Positions 25,641 to 33,580 of a DNA stretch of 64,000 nt are shown one piece after another. The notes under the pieces are model-generated. The model worked only from the letters and a program-made list of their open reading frames with translations. It did no database searches and was not told the origin of the DNA. Source of the stretch: JBOGNO01 sp050747245 (GTDB lineage Bacteria > Acidobacteriota > Terriglobia > Acidiferrales > UBA7541); assembly GCA_050747245.1 (NCBI GenBank), contig JBOGNO010000005.1:186001-250000 (forward strand), written 5' to 3'. The position numbers and the translations under genes were made by a program. Every line of letters begins with the position of its first letter. Positions within the stretch are counted from its first letter, which is position 1.

Positions 25641-27766
25641 TGGCCGACTATCACTGGCCTCCCGCGGGCAAGCGCAATCTTATCGGCAAATCCATCTCGC
25701 GCATTGACGGCCCCTGGAAATCCTCCGGCCGCGCGAAATACACGTTTGACGTCAACCGCCCGGGCATGCTCTACGGCAAGATGGTCTTCTCTCCCTACGC
25801 CCACGCGCAAGTCGTCAGCGTCGATACCTCCGAAGCGGAAAAGATGCCGGGCGTGAAAGCCATCCAGCGCATCCTCGACGATGGATCCGAAGTTCAGTGG
25901 CAGGGCCAAGAAATTCTCGCCATCGCCGCCGAAACCGAGGAGCAGGCCCGCGACGCCGTGCGCAAAGTAAAAGTTCAATACAAACCGCTGCCATATCTCG
26001 TCGCCGATGTGGACCCTGCCTCCGCAGGCAGCGCGTACGTCGAATCGCTCTCCTCGCAGACGCAGGGCACGCCCGACGAAGCGTTCGCCTCTGCGGACGT
26101 TACCCACGAAGGCCGCTACGGAGTTCCCGTCATCACGCATTGCTGCCTGGAATCTCACGGTCAGGTTACGGAATGGGACGGCGACAGCCTCAACGTCTGG
26201 GCTTCCACGCAAAATTTGACGGGCATCACTCAGGAGTTCGCCGGGGCTCTGAAAATCCCCGCGAACAAAGTTCACACCCTCACGCCGGTGATGGGCGGCG
26301 GCTTCGGCAGCAAGTTCCCCGCGGATCCCTGGGGCCTGGCCTGCGCGCAGCTTTCGAAAAAATCCGGCCGCGCCGTAAAAATGATGCTCGAGCGTGATCA
26401 GGAACTCCTCGAAGCCGGCGCGCGGCCTTCGTTCTACGCCAACGTAAAACTCGCGGCGAAAAAAGACGGCACGCTCGTAGCTTGGTCGTCGGAGTCCTGG
26501 GGCACGGGCGGAATCGAGTCCGCGGGCTCTCCGAATCTCCCCTACATTTTCCAGGTGCCCAACCGCAAGACGCACCACGTCGCCGTCCACACGAATATCG
26601 GCCCGGCCCGCGCGTGGCGCGCACCCAATCATCCGCAGTCCTGCCTCATCACCATGGCGGCACTGGAAGATCTCGCCGCGAAGCTCCACATGGACCCGCT
26701 CGATTTCTTTCTCAAGAACGTCGAAATCACTGGCCCGCGCTCCGCGAGTTACAAAGAGGAACTCCTCAAAGCCGCTGAGCTGATCGACTGGAAAAAGAAA
26801 TGGCATCCGCGCGGAGATACCGGCAAAGGCGCCATCCGCTCCGGCCTCGGGCTTTCGCTTCACACCTGGGGCGGCCGCGGCCATGCCAGCAATTGCCGCG
26901 CGACGATTCATCCCGATGGCTCCGCCGAAGTTTCTCTTGCCAGTCAGGATCTTGGCACCGGCACGTGCACCGTCATCGGCATCGTTGCTGCGGAAACTTT
27001 CGGCCTTCCCCTTGAAGCGGTCACCGTGAATATCGGTGACAGCAGCTATCCGCCTTCGGGAGCGTCCGGCGGCTCCACCACTGTTGGCGGAGTCAGTTCC
27101 TCCACGCGCCGCGCCTGCACCGACGCCCTCAATCAGATTTTCGCCAAAGTCGCTCCCGCTTTGGGCGTTGACGCGGAAAAACTCGAAGCCTGGGGCGGCA
27201 AGATTCAAGTTGCGGGTAGCCCTGCAAAGAGCCTCACCTGGAAACAGGCTTGCGCGAAGATGGGCGCTGCTCCCATCACCGGCACAGGAAAAACTTCCGG
27301 CGACCTTATTTCCAGCGGTGTTGGCGGCGTGCAAATGTCCGAAGTCTCGGTGGACATCGAAACGGGCGTCGTGCGCATCGTCAAGCACGTCGCCGTGCAG
27401 GATTGCGGCCTCGTCATCGACACCAAGACCGCGGAGAGCCAGGTCTTCGGCGCGTGCATCATGGGCATCACCTACGCGCTCTACGAAGAAAAAATCATGG
27501 ACCAGCAGACCGGCCGCTGCCTCAATCCCAACATGGAGTTTTACCGGCTCGCGGGCATCGGCGACATCGGCGAAATCGAAGTTCACATGATGACCGGAAA
27601 AGGTTATGACGATCGCGGCGTCATCGGATTGGGCGAGCCGCCCGTCATTTCTCCGGGCGCCGCTATTTCCAACGCCGTCGCCAACGCCATCGGCGTCCGC
27701 GTTCCGGAGTTGCCGCTCACGCCTGACCGCGTGCTTGCGGCCCTCGCGAAAGGAGGCAATGCCTGA
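25640..27766 (+). CDS. Molybdenum hydroxylase large (molybdopterin-binding) subunit
   Basis: The ATG at 25640 overlaps the previous stop as TGATG; 708 residues. The start SISRIDGPWKSSGRAKYTFDV matches the first domain of xanthine dehydrogenase-type large subunits. VMGGGFGSKF is a molybdopterin-contact motif and GLGEPPVISPG near the C terminus carries the glutamate expected at the active site. The subunit holds the molybdenum cytosine dinucleotide cofactor and performs the hydroxylation. Its two neighbours supply the FeS and FAD subunits. No cofactor-insertion chaperone gene lies in the window. Confidence 0.93.
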   Translation: MADYHWPPAGKRNLIGKSISRIDGPWKSSGRAKYTFDVNRPGMLYGKMVFSPYAHAQVVSVDTSEAEKMPGVKAIQRILDDGSEVQWQGQEILAIAAETEEQARDAVRKVKVQYKPLPYLVADVDPASAGSAYVESLSSQTQGTPDEAFASADVTHEGRYGVPVITHCCLESHGQVTEWDGDSLNVWASTQNLTGITQEFAGALKIPANKVHTLTPVMGGGFGSKFPADPWGLACAQLSKKSGRAVKMMLERDQELLEAGARPSFYANVKLAAKKDGTLVAWSSESWGTGGIESAGSPNLPYIFQVPNRKTHHVAVHTNIGPARAWRAPNHPQSCLITMAALEDLAAKLHMDPLDFFLKNVEITGPRSASYKEELLKAAELIDWKKKWHPRGDTGKGAIRSGLGLSLHTWGGRGHASNCRATIHPDGSAEVSLASQDLGTGTCTVIGIVAAETFGLPLEAVTVNIGDSSYPPSGASGGSTTVGGVSSSTRRACTDALNQIFAKVAPALGVDAEKLEAWGGKIQVAGSPAKSLTWKQACAKMGAAPITGTGKTSGDLISSGVGGVQMSEVSVDIETGVVRIVKHVAVQDCGLVIDTKTAESQVFGACIMGITYALYEEKIMDQQTGRCLNPNMEFYRLAGIGDIGEIEVHMMTGKGYDDRGVIGLGEPPVISPGAAISNAVANAIGVRVPELPLTPDRVLAALAKGGNA

Positions 27767-28752
27767 TGGAACCCTTCGCCTATGCCAGCCCCTCGAGCGT
27801 CGAAGAAGCCATCCGCCTGCTCGGCGATCATCCGGGCGACGCGGAAATCCTTGCCGGCGGCACCGACCTGCTCGCGCGCATGAAGGATTACGTTTCCACG
27901 CCCTCGCGCGTCATCAGCATCGCAAAAATCGGCGCGCTCCACGGCATCCGCAACGTCAAGGGCGATCTTCGCATCGGCGCCATGGTCACTTTTGAACAAT
28001 TGCTGCGCTCCAATGTCCGTGAACACTTTCCGGCAATCCATGAAGCTGTCGAAGTCATCGCCGGCCCGCAAATCCGTAATATGGGCACGATCGGCGGCAA
28101 TCTCCTTCAGCGCCCGCGCTGCTGGTATTACCGCGGAGGCTTCGGCCTTCTCGCCCGCGATGCCGATGGCAAATCCCTCGTCCCCAACGGTGACAATCGC
28201 TACCACGCGATTCTCGGCAATTCCGGCCCGGCCTATTTCGTCAGCCCTTCGAGCCTCGCTCCCGCGCTCATCGTCTTTGGAGCGAGCGTCACGCTTCACG
28301 GCCCTTCCGGCCCGCGCGAAATTCCCCTCGAAAAATTCTTCGTCATCCCCGATTCCGAAAACGCTCGCGAGCACGCTATCGCCCCCAACGAAATCCTCAC
28401 CGAGATTTCCATTCCCGCTTCCTCGCGCGGCATGCGCAGCTCCACTTACGAAGTGCGCCAGAAAGACGCCCTCGATTGGCCCCTTGCCACCGCTTCCGTC
28501 GCCCTCCGCATGAACGCCGCGCGCTTCGAATCCGCCCGCATCGTTCTCGGCCACGTGGCCCCCATTCCCTGGCCCGCAACCGAAGCCGAAAAATTCCTCG
28601 CCGATAAAACAATTACTCCCGAATCCGCCGCGCAGGCCGGCGAAGCCGCGGTCGCTGGAGCCAAGCCTCTCAGCCGCAATGCCTATAAAGTTCAGCTCGC
28701 GCGCGTGTGCGTCGCCCGCGCGCTTCTCGCCGCCGCGAAAGGAGTCGCCTAG
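27766..28752 (+). CDS. Molybdenum hydroxylase FAD-binding (medium) subunit
   Basis: The 328-residue protein starts at an ATG overlapping the large-subunit stop (TGATG). The FAD motifs are clear: AGGTDLLARMK near residues 30-40 and TIGGNLLQRPRCWYYR near 105-120, followed by the C-terminal CO-dehydrogenase flavoprotein domain. It accepts electrons from the FeS subunit. The order small-large-medium with overlapping stops and starts points to tight translational coupling. Confidence 0.93.
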   Translation: MEPFAYASPSSVEEAIRLLGDHPGDAEILAGGTDLLARMKDYVSTPSRVISIAKIGALHGIRNVKGDLRIGAMVTFEQLLRSNVREHFPAIHEAVEVIAGPQIRNMGTIGGNLLQRPRCWYYRGGFGLLARDADGKSLVPNGDNRYHAILGNSGPAYFVSPSSLAPALIVFGASVTLHGPSGPREIPLEKFFVIPDSENAREHAIAPNEILTEISIPASSRGMRSSTYEVRQKDALDWPLATASVALRMNAARFESARIVLGHVAPIPWPATEAEKFLADKTITPESAAQAGEAAVAGAKPLSRNAYKVQLARVCVARALLAAAKGVA

Positions 28753-28754
28753 CC

Positions 28755-28991
28755 ATGCCCGGATTGAGCGTCTTGATTCGCCAGGGAGAAGTCTGCCAGT
28801 GCCTGCGCTCGAAAAAACTTTTCTATGAAACCGAAGTCGAAGAACCCGCCCTGCCCGACGCCTCTTGGCAGGAAGCCGCCAATGCCGCGCCCTTTTGGTG
28901 CCTGCGTACGCAATCCGTCCTCGGCCCCGATGGCAAAGTCGTCCGCCTCGATGATTGCCGCCCGGGCCGCTCCTGCTGCGAATCCTCTTAG
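28755..28991 (+). CDS. Small Cys-rich protein at the end of the Mo-hydroxylase operon
   Basis: The 78-residue frame starts at ATG 28755, 2 bases after the FAD-subunit stop. It has six cysteines, including CQC at 14-16 and CC near the C terminus (RPGRSCCESS), and no signal peptide. No family is recognised. The position and the cysteines suggest a metal- or thiol-related accessory role, but the region is also open in other frames; codon use looks similar to its neighbours. Confidence 0.6.
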   Translation: MPGLSVLIRQGEVCQCLRSKKLFYETEVEEPALPDASWQEAANAAPFWCLRTQSVLGPDGKVVRLDDCRPGRSCCESS

Positions 28992-29000
28992 CGAGAATTC

Positions 29001-29639
29001 TTGGCACTTTTCGTGGACGCCCCGCCTGACGCCGAGAGCATCAAGATTACGCCAAGTCAATTTGCGCCCTTCATCGTTGGGATGGCCGAATCTCACGTTA
29101 GGGGACTTGAGAAAGGGGACATAGCCGAGCTTCTGCGCACATGCGTCGTGGACTTAAGCGAGGAGGCTAGGCTTGCTGCTTTCCGGGAAACGCTTTTGGC
29201 CGTCTGGGCATTCGGACACACGAAAGTCGCGAGAGAACTCGACGATGAAAACCTAGCGAACTTATACCTAACCCTTGTGTCCCGGGCCCTGGAGAATCAC
29301 TTTCAAAAAAACGGGATAGAAGTTCAAATCACGCCCGATGATTTCAAGCAAGCCTGGAGAGTTTACTCGCCGCTTTCACCCATGCCGGTAACCTTAGATG
29401 AAGTCCTCAAAGATTATCCAGATTATGTCATCAGGCATGCGCTGGAAAACAGCGTTCGCCAACACGGTGAGGGTCGACTCTTCATCGAAGTCTTCAATGC
29501 CCGCTTTTGTAGGGCCTTGGACATAACTGCCTCCCGAAACGGGCCCTTGCTGGTCGCCATGTTCCTCTCAAACTCCGCCCGGCTAAGGTGCGCGATAGAA
29601 ACCCTCGAAAAGCTGAACCCTGATTTCACGTTAGACTGA
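29001..29639 (+). CDS. Unknown protein of the accessory patch
   Basis: The 212-residue product is read from TTG 29001; GTG 29013 is an alternative and neither has a strong binding site. The protein is helical, soluble and acidic, with no motif I recognise. Its DNA is less GC-rich than the Mo-hydroxylase genes directly before it, and it precedes a toxin-antitoxin pair, which together suggest horizontally acquired DNA. Confidence 0.6.
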   Translation: MALFVDAPPDAESIKITPSQFAPFIVGMAESHVRGLEKGDIAELLRTCVVDLSEEARLAAFRETLLAVWAFGHTKVARELDDENLANLYLTLVSRALENHFQKNGIEVQITPDDFKQAWRVYSPLSPMPVTLDEVLKDYPDYVIRHALENSVRQHGEGRLFIEVFNARFCRALDITASRNGPLLVAMFLSNSARLRCAIETLEKLNPDFTLD

Positions 29640-29685
29640 GTCCCTCCATTTTCGGCAAATCGCCTAAGGTAGAAGTCTGCGCGGA

Positions 29686-29715
29686 TTGACACCATCTCCC
29701 ACAATGTGGTATATA
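29686..29715 (+). promoter_or_regulatory. Promoter of the higBA operon
   Basis: TTGACA (29686-29691) is followed after 18 bases by TATATA (29710-29715). Transcription would begin at about 29722-29723, at the GTG start codon of the toxin, which implies a leaderless mRNA. The -10 lies inside the operator palindrome. Confidence 0.7.
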
Positions 29716-29726
29716 CCACATTGTGG
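29699..29726. promoter_or_regulatory. Perfect 28-base palindromic operator of higBA
   Basis: The half-site CCACAATGTGGTAT is followed by its exact reverse complement, giving a 28-base perfect palindrome. It spans the -10 and reaches into the toxin start codon (GTG 29723-29725). The antitoxin, an XRE-type DNA-binding protein, is the expected ligand. Confidence 0.85.
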
Positions 29727-30052
29727 TATTCATCGAATCCAAGGCGTTTACGCGCCGGCTTCAGGAACTTGCGGCGGACGCTGCCGATTCGGTGCTTGCC
29801 GGCATCCAGAACGAGCTTTTGGAGAATCCCTTTCGCGGAGATGTAGTGGCGGGGCTCGGTGGTATTCGCAAGGCGCGCACATCGAATCCCCGCCGTGGCA
29901 AGGGAAAGCGCGGAGGTTTTCGTTACCTGTACTTATACATCGTCCGTAAGGAACATATTCACCTGCTTTTTCTTCTGGACAAGAACGAGCAGGAAGACCT
30001 GAACCCGCCTCAACGCGCATTTCTCCGGGAAATGGCCGGACGGATCAAATAA
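29723..30052 (+). CDS. higB: HigB/RelE-like toxin
   Basis: The 109-residue protein starts VFIESKAFTRRLQEL and contains NPFRGDVVAGLGGIRKAR, GKGKRGGFRYLYLY and LLFLLDKNEQEDLNPPQRAFLRE, the pattern of HigB-2-type RelE-superfamily mRNA interferases. These cleave mRNA on the ribosome until neutralised by HigA. The start is GTG 29723, which matches the family N terminus. Toxin-before-antitoxin order is typical of hig loci; the antitoxin gene begins 15 bases after the stop. Confidence 0.9.
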   Translation: MVFIESKAFTRRLQELAADAADSVLAGIQNELLENPFRGDVVAGLGGIRKARTSNPRRGKGKRGGFRYLYLYIVRKEHIHLLFLLDKNEQEDLNPPQRAFLREMAGRIK

Positions 30053-30067
30053 TAAGGAGCAACAAAG

Positions 30068-30382
30068 ATGGCAAAGCGAACCAAAGTGGCTGTATTCGAC
30101 GACCTGCGGGACTCTCTTCGTGACGCGCTCGCCTTCGAACGCGGGCGCGCCGTGGACCTGCGCGTCACCAAACTTCCTTCCCCGCCCCGCAGGGTACATC
30201 CAAGGGAAATCCGCCAGATCCGCCAATCTCTCAACGCCAGCCAGGTACTTTTCGCTGCGTTCCTGAATGTCAGCCCCAACACCGTGCGCAGCTGGGAACA
30301 GGGCACCCGCCGCCCGCACGGCGCGGACCTAAAACTCCTTGCCATCGCGCGGAGGAATCCCCAGGCCCTCCTGAAATCATGA
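30068..30382 (+). CDS. higA: HigA-like XRE-family antitoxin
   Basis: The 104-residue protein has an XRE helix-turn-helix in its C-terminal half (IRQIRQSLNASQVLFAAFLNVSPNTVRSWEQGTRRP). The N-terminal part is charged and could wrap the toxin. AAGGAG lies before the ATG, giving it a stronger ribosome binding site than the leaderless toxin, which fits the need for excess antitoxin. It should bind the palindrome at 29699-29726 and repress the operon. Confidence 0.9.
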   Translation: MAKRTKVAVFDDLRDSLRDALAFERGRAVDLRVTKLPSPPRRVHPREIRQIRQSLNASQVLFAAFLNVSPNTVRSWEQGTRRPHGADLKLLAIARRNPQALLKS

Positions 30383-30800
30383 TTTCCTGTACCAGCTGAT
30401 GGTTCATTAAAATATAATTTTGCTTTTATATTAAGATGTGCTAGAGTGTTTTCGTGATTTCGACAACCCCAGCGTTTGGAAGCCCGGTATCAACCCCGCA
30501 GCTCGATTTTGCGCAGAAAACGACGATTTCTAATCGGGGCAAATCGATTGGGTCGCGAAACGCTAAGTGATTGAAAACAAACACCGGAGCCGATTTCTAA
30601 TCGGGACGAAATCACGTTTTTCGATTATGCCTTTTTCGACCCCGCGCGTCTTGAAAACTCACCCTCCCTCTGGCCGCAGCCCACTCCCCCCACCCTATTT
30701 TTCGAGGCGCATGCCGGCGTGAAAATGCGGTCAAGTCGCCCCGCCGGTTGCCCGGATGCGCCGGAAGTGGGAAAATGATCCCCTGCGAAGGAGGCTTCTT
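30383..30800. other. Intergenic region after higBA with an AT-rich segment and repeat unit 3
   Basis: The first 70 bases are AT-rich, with an imperfect inverted repeat around 30405-30440. Composite repeat unit 3 follows at 30530-30608. A 38-codon frame from GTG 30453 ends within the repeat, but it looks fortuitous. Confidence 0.5.
30530..30608 (+). repeat. Composite repeat unit 3
   Basis: Direct repeats CTAATCGGGGCA (30530) and CTAATCGGGACG (30597) are again 67 bases apart, each preceded by GATTT. The core TTGAAAACAAAC begins at 30571, 41 bases into the unit, exactly as in units 1 and 2, 26 kb away. The remaining bases differ. Confidence 0.85.
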
Positions 30801-31475
30801 ATGATAGGCAAAGGAATCATTCTCGCCGCGGCCGCGATCTTGTTCGCCCTGCCCGCTATGGCGCAGACCGCGCCCGCAAATTCGATCTCCGGCGACTACG
30901 TCGAATTTCGCAACGCCGATGTGTACACCGGCCCATGTTTTGCGAATGGTGAAGTCGGCCTCACCGGAGAGGAAGCCGTCCTCGCGTGGCATGTGACGCA
31001 GGGAGCGTGGGCGGGAGTGCCGCTTGAAAATCTTTCCGTTGTCGCCGTCGTGCGCGCCAGCGCCACGCTCGGCGATCCTTACGCCAATCCGCTTCCTGCC
31101 AGGACCGTTTTCCTCGTGGACGCGCGCGCGAATGACGCGCAGCGCTCCGCGCTCATCAACTTCGCGCAAGCGCAGGCGAATGGTTTGCTCGATGATGTCG
31201 TCGCCGTCGAAATCGAGCCTGTAACTTTCACAGTCGCCGCTCATGGCTGGACCACCCTCGACGCCGGCAATCTTCTACATCTCGCCACGCGCTCGATCGG
31301 CGCGAGCGATCATTTCTGCCACAACGAAGAAATTTATTATCCGCCGCTCTCTGCGCATCTCTCGCACGCCGTGCCTGCCGTGGCTCTCGACAGTTCGTAT
31401 CGCGGCAATCATCTGGGCATCACCTGGGACGATGCCGGCCGCCGCAGTTCTTTCACCGGCTCCTTCGCCGAATAA
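30801..31475 (+). CDS. Exported DUF1326-domain protein
   Basis: The start at ATG 30801 is backed by GGAGG; a frame open from 30756 has no site. The 224-residue product has a signal peptide ending at PAMAQ, then SGDYVEFRNADVYTGPC and LAWHVTQGAWAGVPLENLSVVAVV with FLVDARANDAQRSALINF, as in the uncharacterised DUF1326 family. A His/Cys pair near the C-terminal third (HFCHNEE) could bind metal. The next gene, another exported protein, follows after 114 bases. Confidence 0.8.
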   Translation: MIGKGIILAAAAILFALPAMAQTAPANSISGDYVEFRNADVYTGPCFANGEVGLTGEEAVLAWHVTQGAWAGVPLENLSVVAVVRASATLGDPYANPLPARTVFLVDARANDAQRSALINFAQAQANGLLDDVVAVEIEPVTFTVAAHGWTTLDAGNLLHLATRSIGASDHFCHNEEIYYPPLSAHLSHAVPAVALDSSYRGNHLGITWDDAGRRSSFTGSFAE

Positions 31476-31589
31476 ACTGCGAGGGGCGGAGGCGCTGCCT
31501 CTGCCTCTCAATTTTTTTTCGGCGTGCAAACTCGAAGGGCTTGCCGCAATCTCTCCGCTTGGCGCATCATTTCTCTTGAAGGAGCGCGC

Positions 31590-32285
31590 ATGAACTCCGT
31601 CGTTGCAAGAGCATCGAGGATAGCGTCGCTCGCCTCGCTCGCGTTGCTTGTCTCGGGCGATGCGCGCGCGCAAGCCTACACTGCGCAAACCGAGTCTCTT
31701 GCTCCGCCCTCGCAGCTCGCCGCTCCCGTGCGCGACGCGCTCTCCGCGCAAGCCATTCGCGTTTCCTCTCCGCAGGGAGAGCTCTGTGAAATCTGGCTCC
31801 GCAAATCCATCCCCGTGAATGCCACTCCCGATCAGGGCCTCGGAATCCTTTACGGCCAGCTCTCCGTCGGCGAGTTGCTTGGCGCTATTCAGTTTCCCTC
31901 CGAAGTCATTGACTATCGCAATCAACACATCAAGCCCGGCGTGTACACGCTGCGCTATGGTCTGCAGCCCGTGGATGGGAATCATCAGGGCGTTTCCGAT
32001 TATCGCGACTTCCTCTTGCTTGCTCCCGCTGCCGAGGATACTCAGCCCGCCGGCGTTGCGGAAAAGGACCTCTTCGATCTCAGCCGCCAAGCGACGGGCT
32101 CGAAGCATCCTTCTGTCTGGAGCCTGGTCGCCTCCGATGGCGCGCCTGATTCTCTCCCGGGCACAACCCATCATGAAGACAGCGATACCTGGGTGCTCTA
32201 CTTTCGCCTGCCCATCGGCGCAGCCGGAGCACCTGTGACAATGGCACTGATCGTCTCGGGCCATGCCCCCGAATCCGGCACGTAA
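31590..32285 (+). CDS. Exported protein of unknown function
   Basis: The ATG at 31590 is preceded by GAAGGAG; 231 residues. The signal peptide ends near GDARAQA. The body is beta-rich, with LCEIWLRKSIPVN, GVYTLRYGLQPVDGNHQGVSDYRDFLLLAP and TWVLYFRLPIG, and no cysteine cluster. I do not recognise a family; the sequence reads like a small lipid- or ligand-binding periplasmic domain, which is a guess. It follows the DUF1326 gene and precedes a zinc-ribbon membrane protein, possibly as one transcription unit. Confidence 0.75.
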   Translation: MNSVVARASRIASLASLALLVSGDARAQAYTAQTESLAPPSQLAAPVRDALSAQAIRVSSPQGELCEIWLRKSIPVNATPDQGLGILYGQLSVGELLGAIQFPSEVIDYRNQHIKPGVYTLRYGLQPVDGNHQGVSDYRDFLLLAPAAEDTQPAGVAEKDLFDLSRQATGSKHPSVWSLVASDGAPDSLPGTTHHEDSDTWVLYFRLPIGAAGAPVTMALIVSGHAPESGT

Positions 32286-32296
32286 CGCTAACATTC

Positions 32297-32836
32297 ATGT
32301 ACGTCTGCCCAAAATGCGAGCAGCCAATCAATCAGGCGAGCGAACTGTGCCCCTACTGCGGCGCCGATCTCACCCCCACGCCCGAGGACGAATCCGGTCA
32401 GCCCGCAAAGAAGAAGAATCCGCTTCGCATCGTGCTCTTGTGGGGAGTTCTTCTTGGCTGCTTGTGGGCGGTGGTTTGGTTTTCGCTGCCTCTGCGTTAC
32501 GTCAATCCCGCAGCGCAGGCCGAATCCCGCGCCCGCGACGCGCTCGCCGACGTGCACTCCGCTCTCGCAACCTACGCCGCATCCGAGGGAACTTTCCCCG
32601 ATTCCCTCGAAGTTCTCGGCGCCCGCGTTCGCAATGACGCGCAATGGGCCCAGTCTGCCGGATACATCCTCGATTACTCCGCCGCCGCTCCCGGCCCCGA
32701 TGGCCGTGTGCAGAATTATTCCCTCACGGCGCGCCCGGGCAACTACGGTTACTTGAACTATTTCACCGATTCGACCGGGGTCCTCCGTTCCACACGTGAG
32801 AATCGCCCTGCCACCGCTCTGGATCCTCCGCTATGA
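32297..32836 (+). CDS. Zinc-ribbon, single-pass membrane protein
   Basis: The 179-residue protein has an N-terminal zinc ribbon (C4-x2-C7 and C18-x2-C21), a membrane helix near 42-66, and a C-terminal domain with ARDALADVHSALATYAASEGTFPDSLEVL, which resembles the helix-plus-sheet part of type II secretion pseudopilins. Such proteins are common and uncharacterised in Acidobacteria. It starts 11 bases after the preceding exported protein. Confidence 0.75.
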   Translation: MYVCPKCEQPINQASELCPYCGADLTPTPEDESGQPAKKKNPLRIVLLWGVLLGCLWAVVWFSLPLRYVNPAAQAESRARDALADVHSALATYAASEGTFPDSLEVLGARVRNDAQWAQSAGYILDYSAAAPGPDGRVQNYSLTARPGNYGYLNYFTDSTGVLRSTRENRPATALDPPL

Positions 32837-32939
32837 TTTCTTCCCAGCACAGCCTAAGTGCGGCGGGACCTAGCGCAACCGCAGCAGGAAAGACCGGTGC
32901 TATACTGAGCGGGCAGTTCCATGGCCGGCCTTTTTCCGC

Positions 32940-33030
32940 GGAGAGGTGCTGGAGTGGCCGAACAGGGCTGCCTGCTAAGCAGTTACACCCCAAAAGGGTG
33001 TCGGGGGTTCGAATCCCCCCCTCTCCGCCA
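32940..33030 (+). tRNA. tRNA-Ser (anticodon GCU)
   Basis: The 91-base gene has a 7-bp acceptor stem (GGAGAGG with CCTCTCC), a G discriminator and an encoded CCA. The anticodon loop CTGCTAA within a CTGC/GCAG stem gives anticodon GCU for AGC/AGU codons. A long variable arm (ACACCCC-AAAA-GGGTGT region) and the T-loop GTTCGAATC confirm a class II serine tRNA. It lies between two protein genes. Confidence 0.95.
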
Positions 33031-33217
33031 TCACCTGGCTTCGCTGCTCCAACAGAGCCTTGACATTTCGCACCTGCAGGGCAGTCATCGCGTTGCAATT
33101 CTTTTTATTTGAGGCTTCCCTTTTTTTTCCGAATCCGTAGGATAATGTCTTTTTATTTGAAGCCGGTTGACGATTCTCCGCTTCAAATCGCTGCTAGCTC
33201 GGGGAAAGGACGGGCGG

Positions 33218-33577
33218 ATGCGCTCAAACCGATTCCGGATCTCGATCTTAGTTGTCGGGGCGATGCTGGCGGCTCTTGCGTTTGAAACGGCGTGCAACAA
33301 CACTTCCATTGGCCAGATTAAATCCGATCCCGCTCGCTACACTGACCGCACTGTCACCATCATCGGACGTGTCACCAGTTCTTTCGGTGTTCCCGGCAAC
33401 GGCGCTTACGAAGTCACTGACGGATCCGGGAGCATTTGGGTCCTGAGCAGCGCGCCGAGCGTTCCCGAACCCGGAACGCAAGTCCGCGTCACCGGCCGCA
33501 TTGAAACAGGCATCTCATTCGGAGGGCGCAGTTTCGGCACGGTTCTGCGCGAAGTATCTCGCCAAGCTGAATCCTAG
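33218..33577 (+). CDS. Small OB-fold lipoprotein
   Basis: The start at ATG 33218 follows AAAGGA; 119 residues. The N terminus is a lipoprotein-type signal with the probable lipid-carrying Cys26 (LAALAFETAC). The mature part reads as an OB fold (RTVTIIGRVTSSFG, AYEVTDGSGSIWVL, GTQVRVTGRIETG). Binding partner and role are unknown. Confidence 0.75.
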   Translation: MRSNRFRISILVVGAMLAALAFETACNNTSIGQIKSDPARYTDRTVTIIGRVTSSFGVPGNGAYEVTDGSGSIWVLSSAPSVPEPGTQVRVTGRIETGISFGGRSFGTVLREVSRQAES

Positions 33578-33580
33578 CCG

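Noticed and set aside
25505..27586. 693-codon minus-strand open frame
   Set aside because: It is antisense to the molybdenum hydroxylase large subunit, which has clear motifs and overlapping operon starts.
27604..29007. 467-codon minus-strand open frame
   Set aside because: It is antisense to the FAD subunit gene and shows only Gly/Ala/Arg-rich low-complexity sequence.
30453..30569. 38-codon frame ending inside composite repeat unit 3
   Set aside because: The corresponding frames in units 1 and 2 end at different points and the unit length (67) is not a multiple of three, so a conserved peptide is unlikely.
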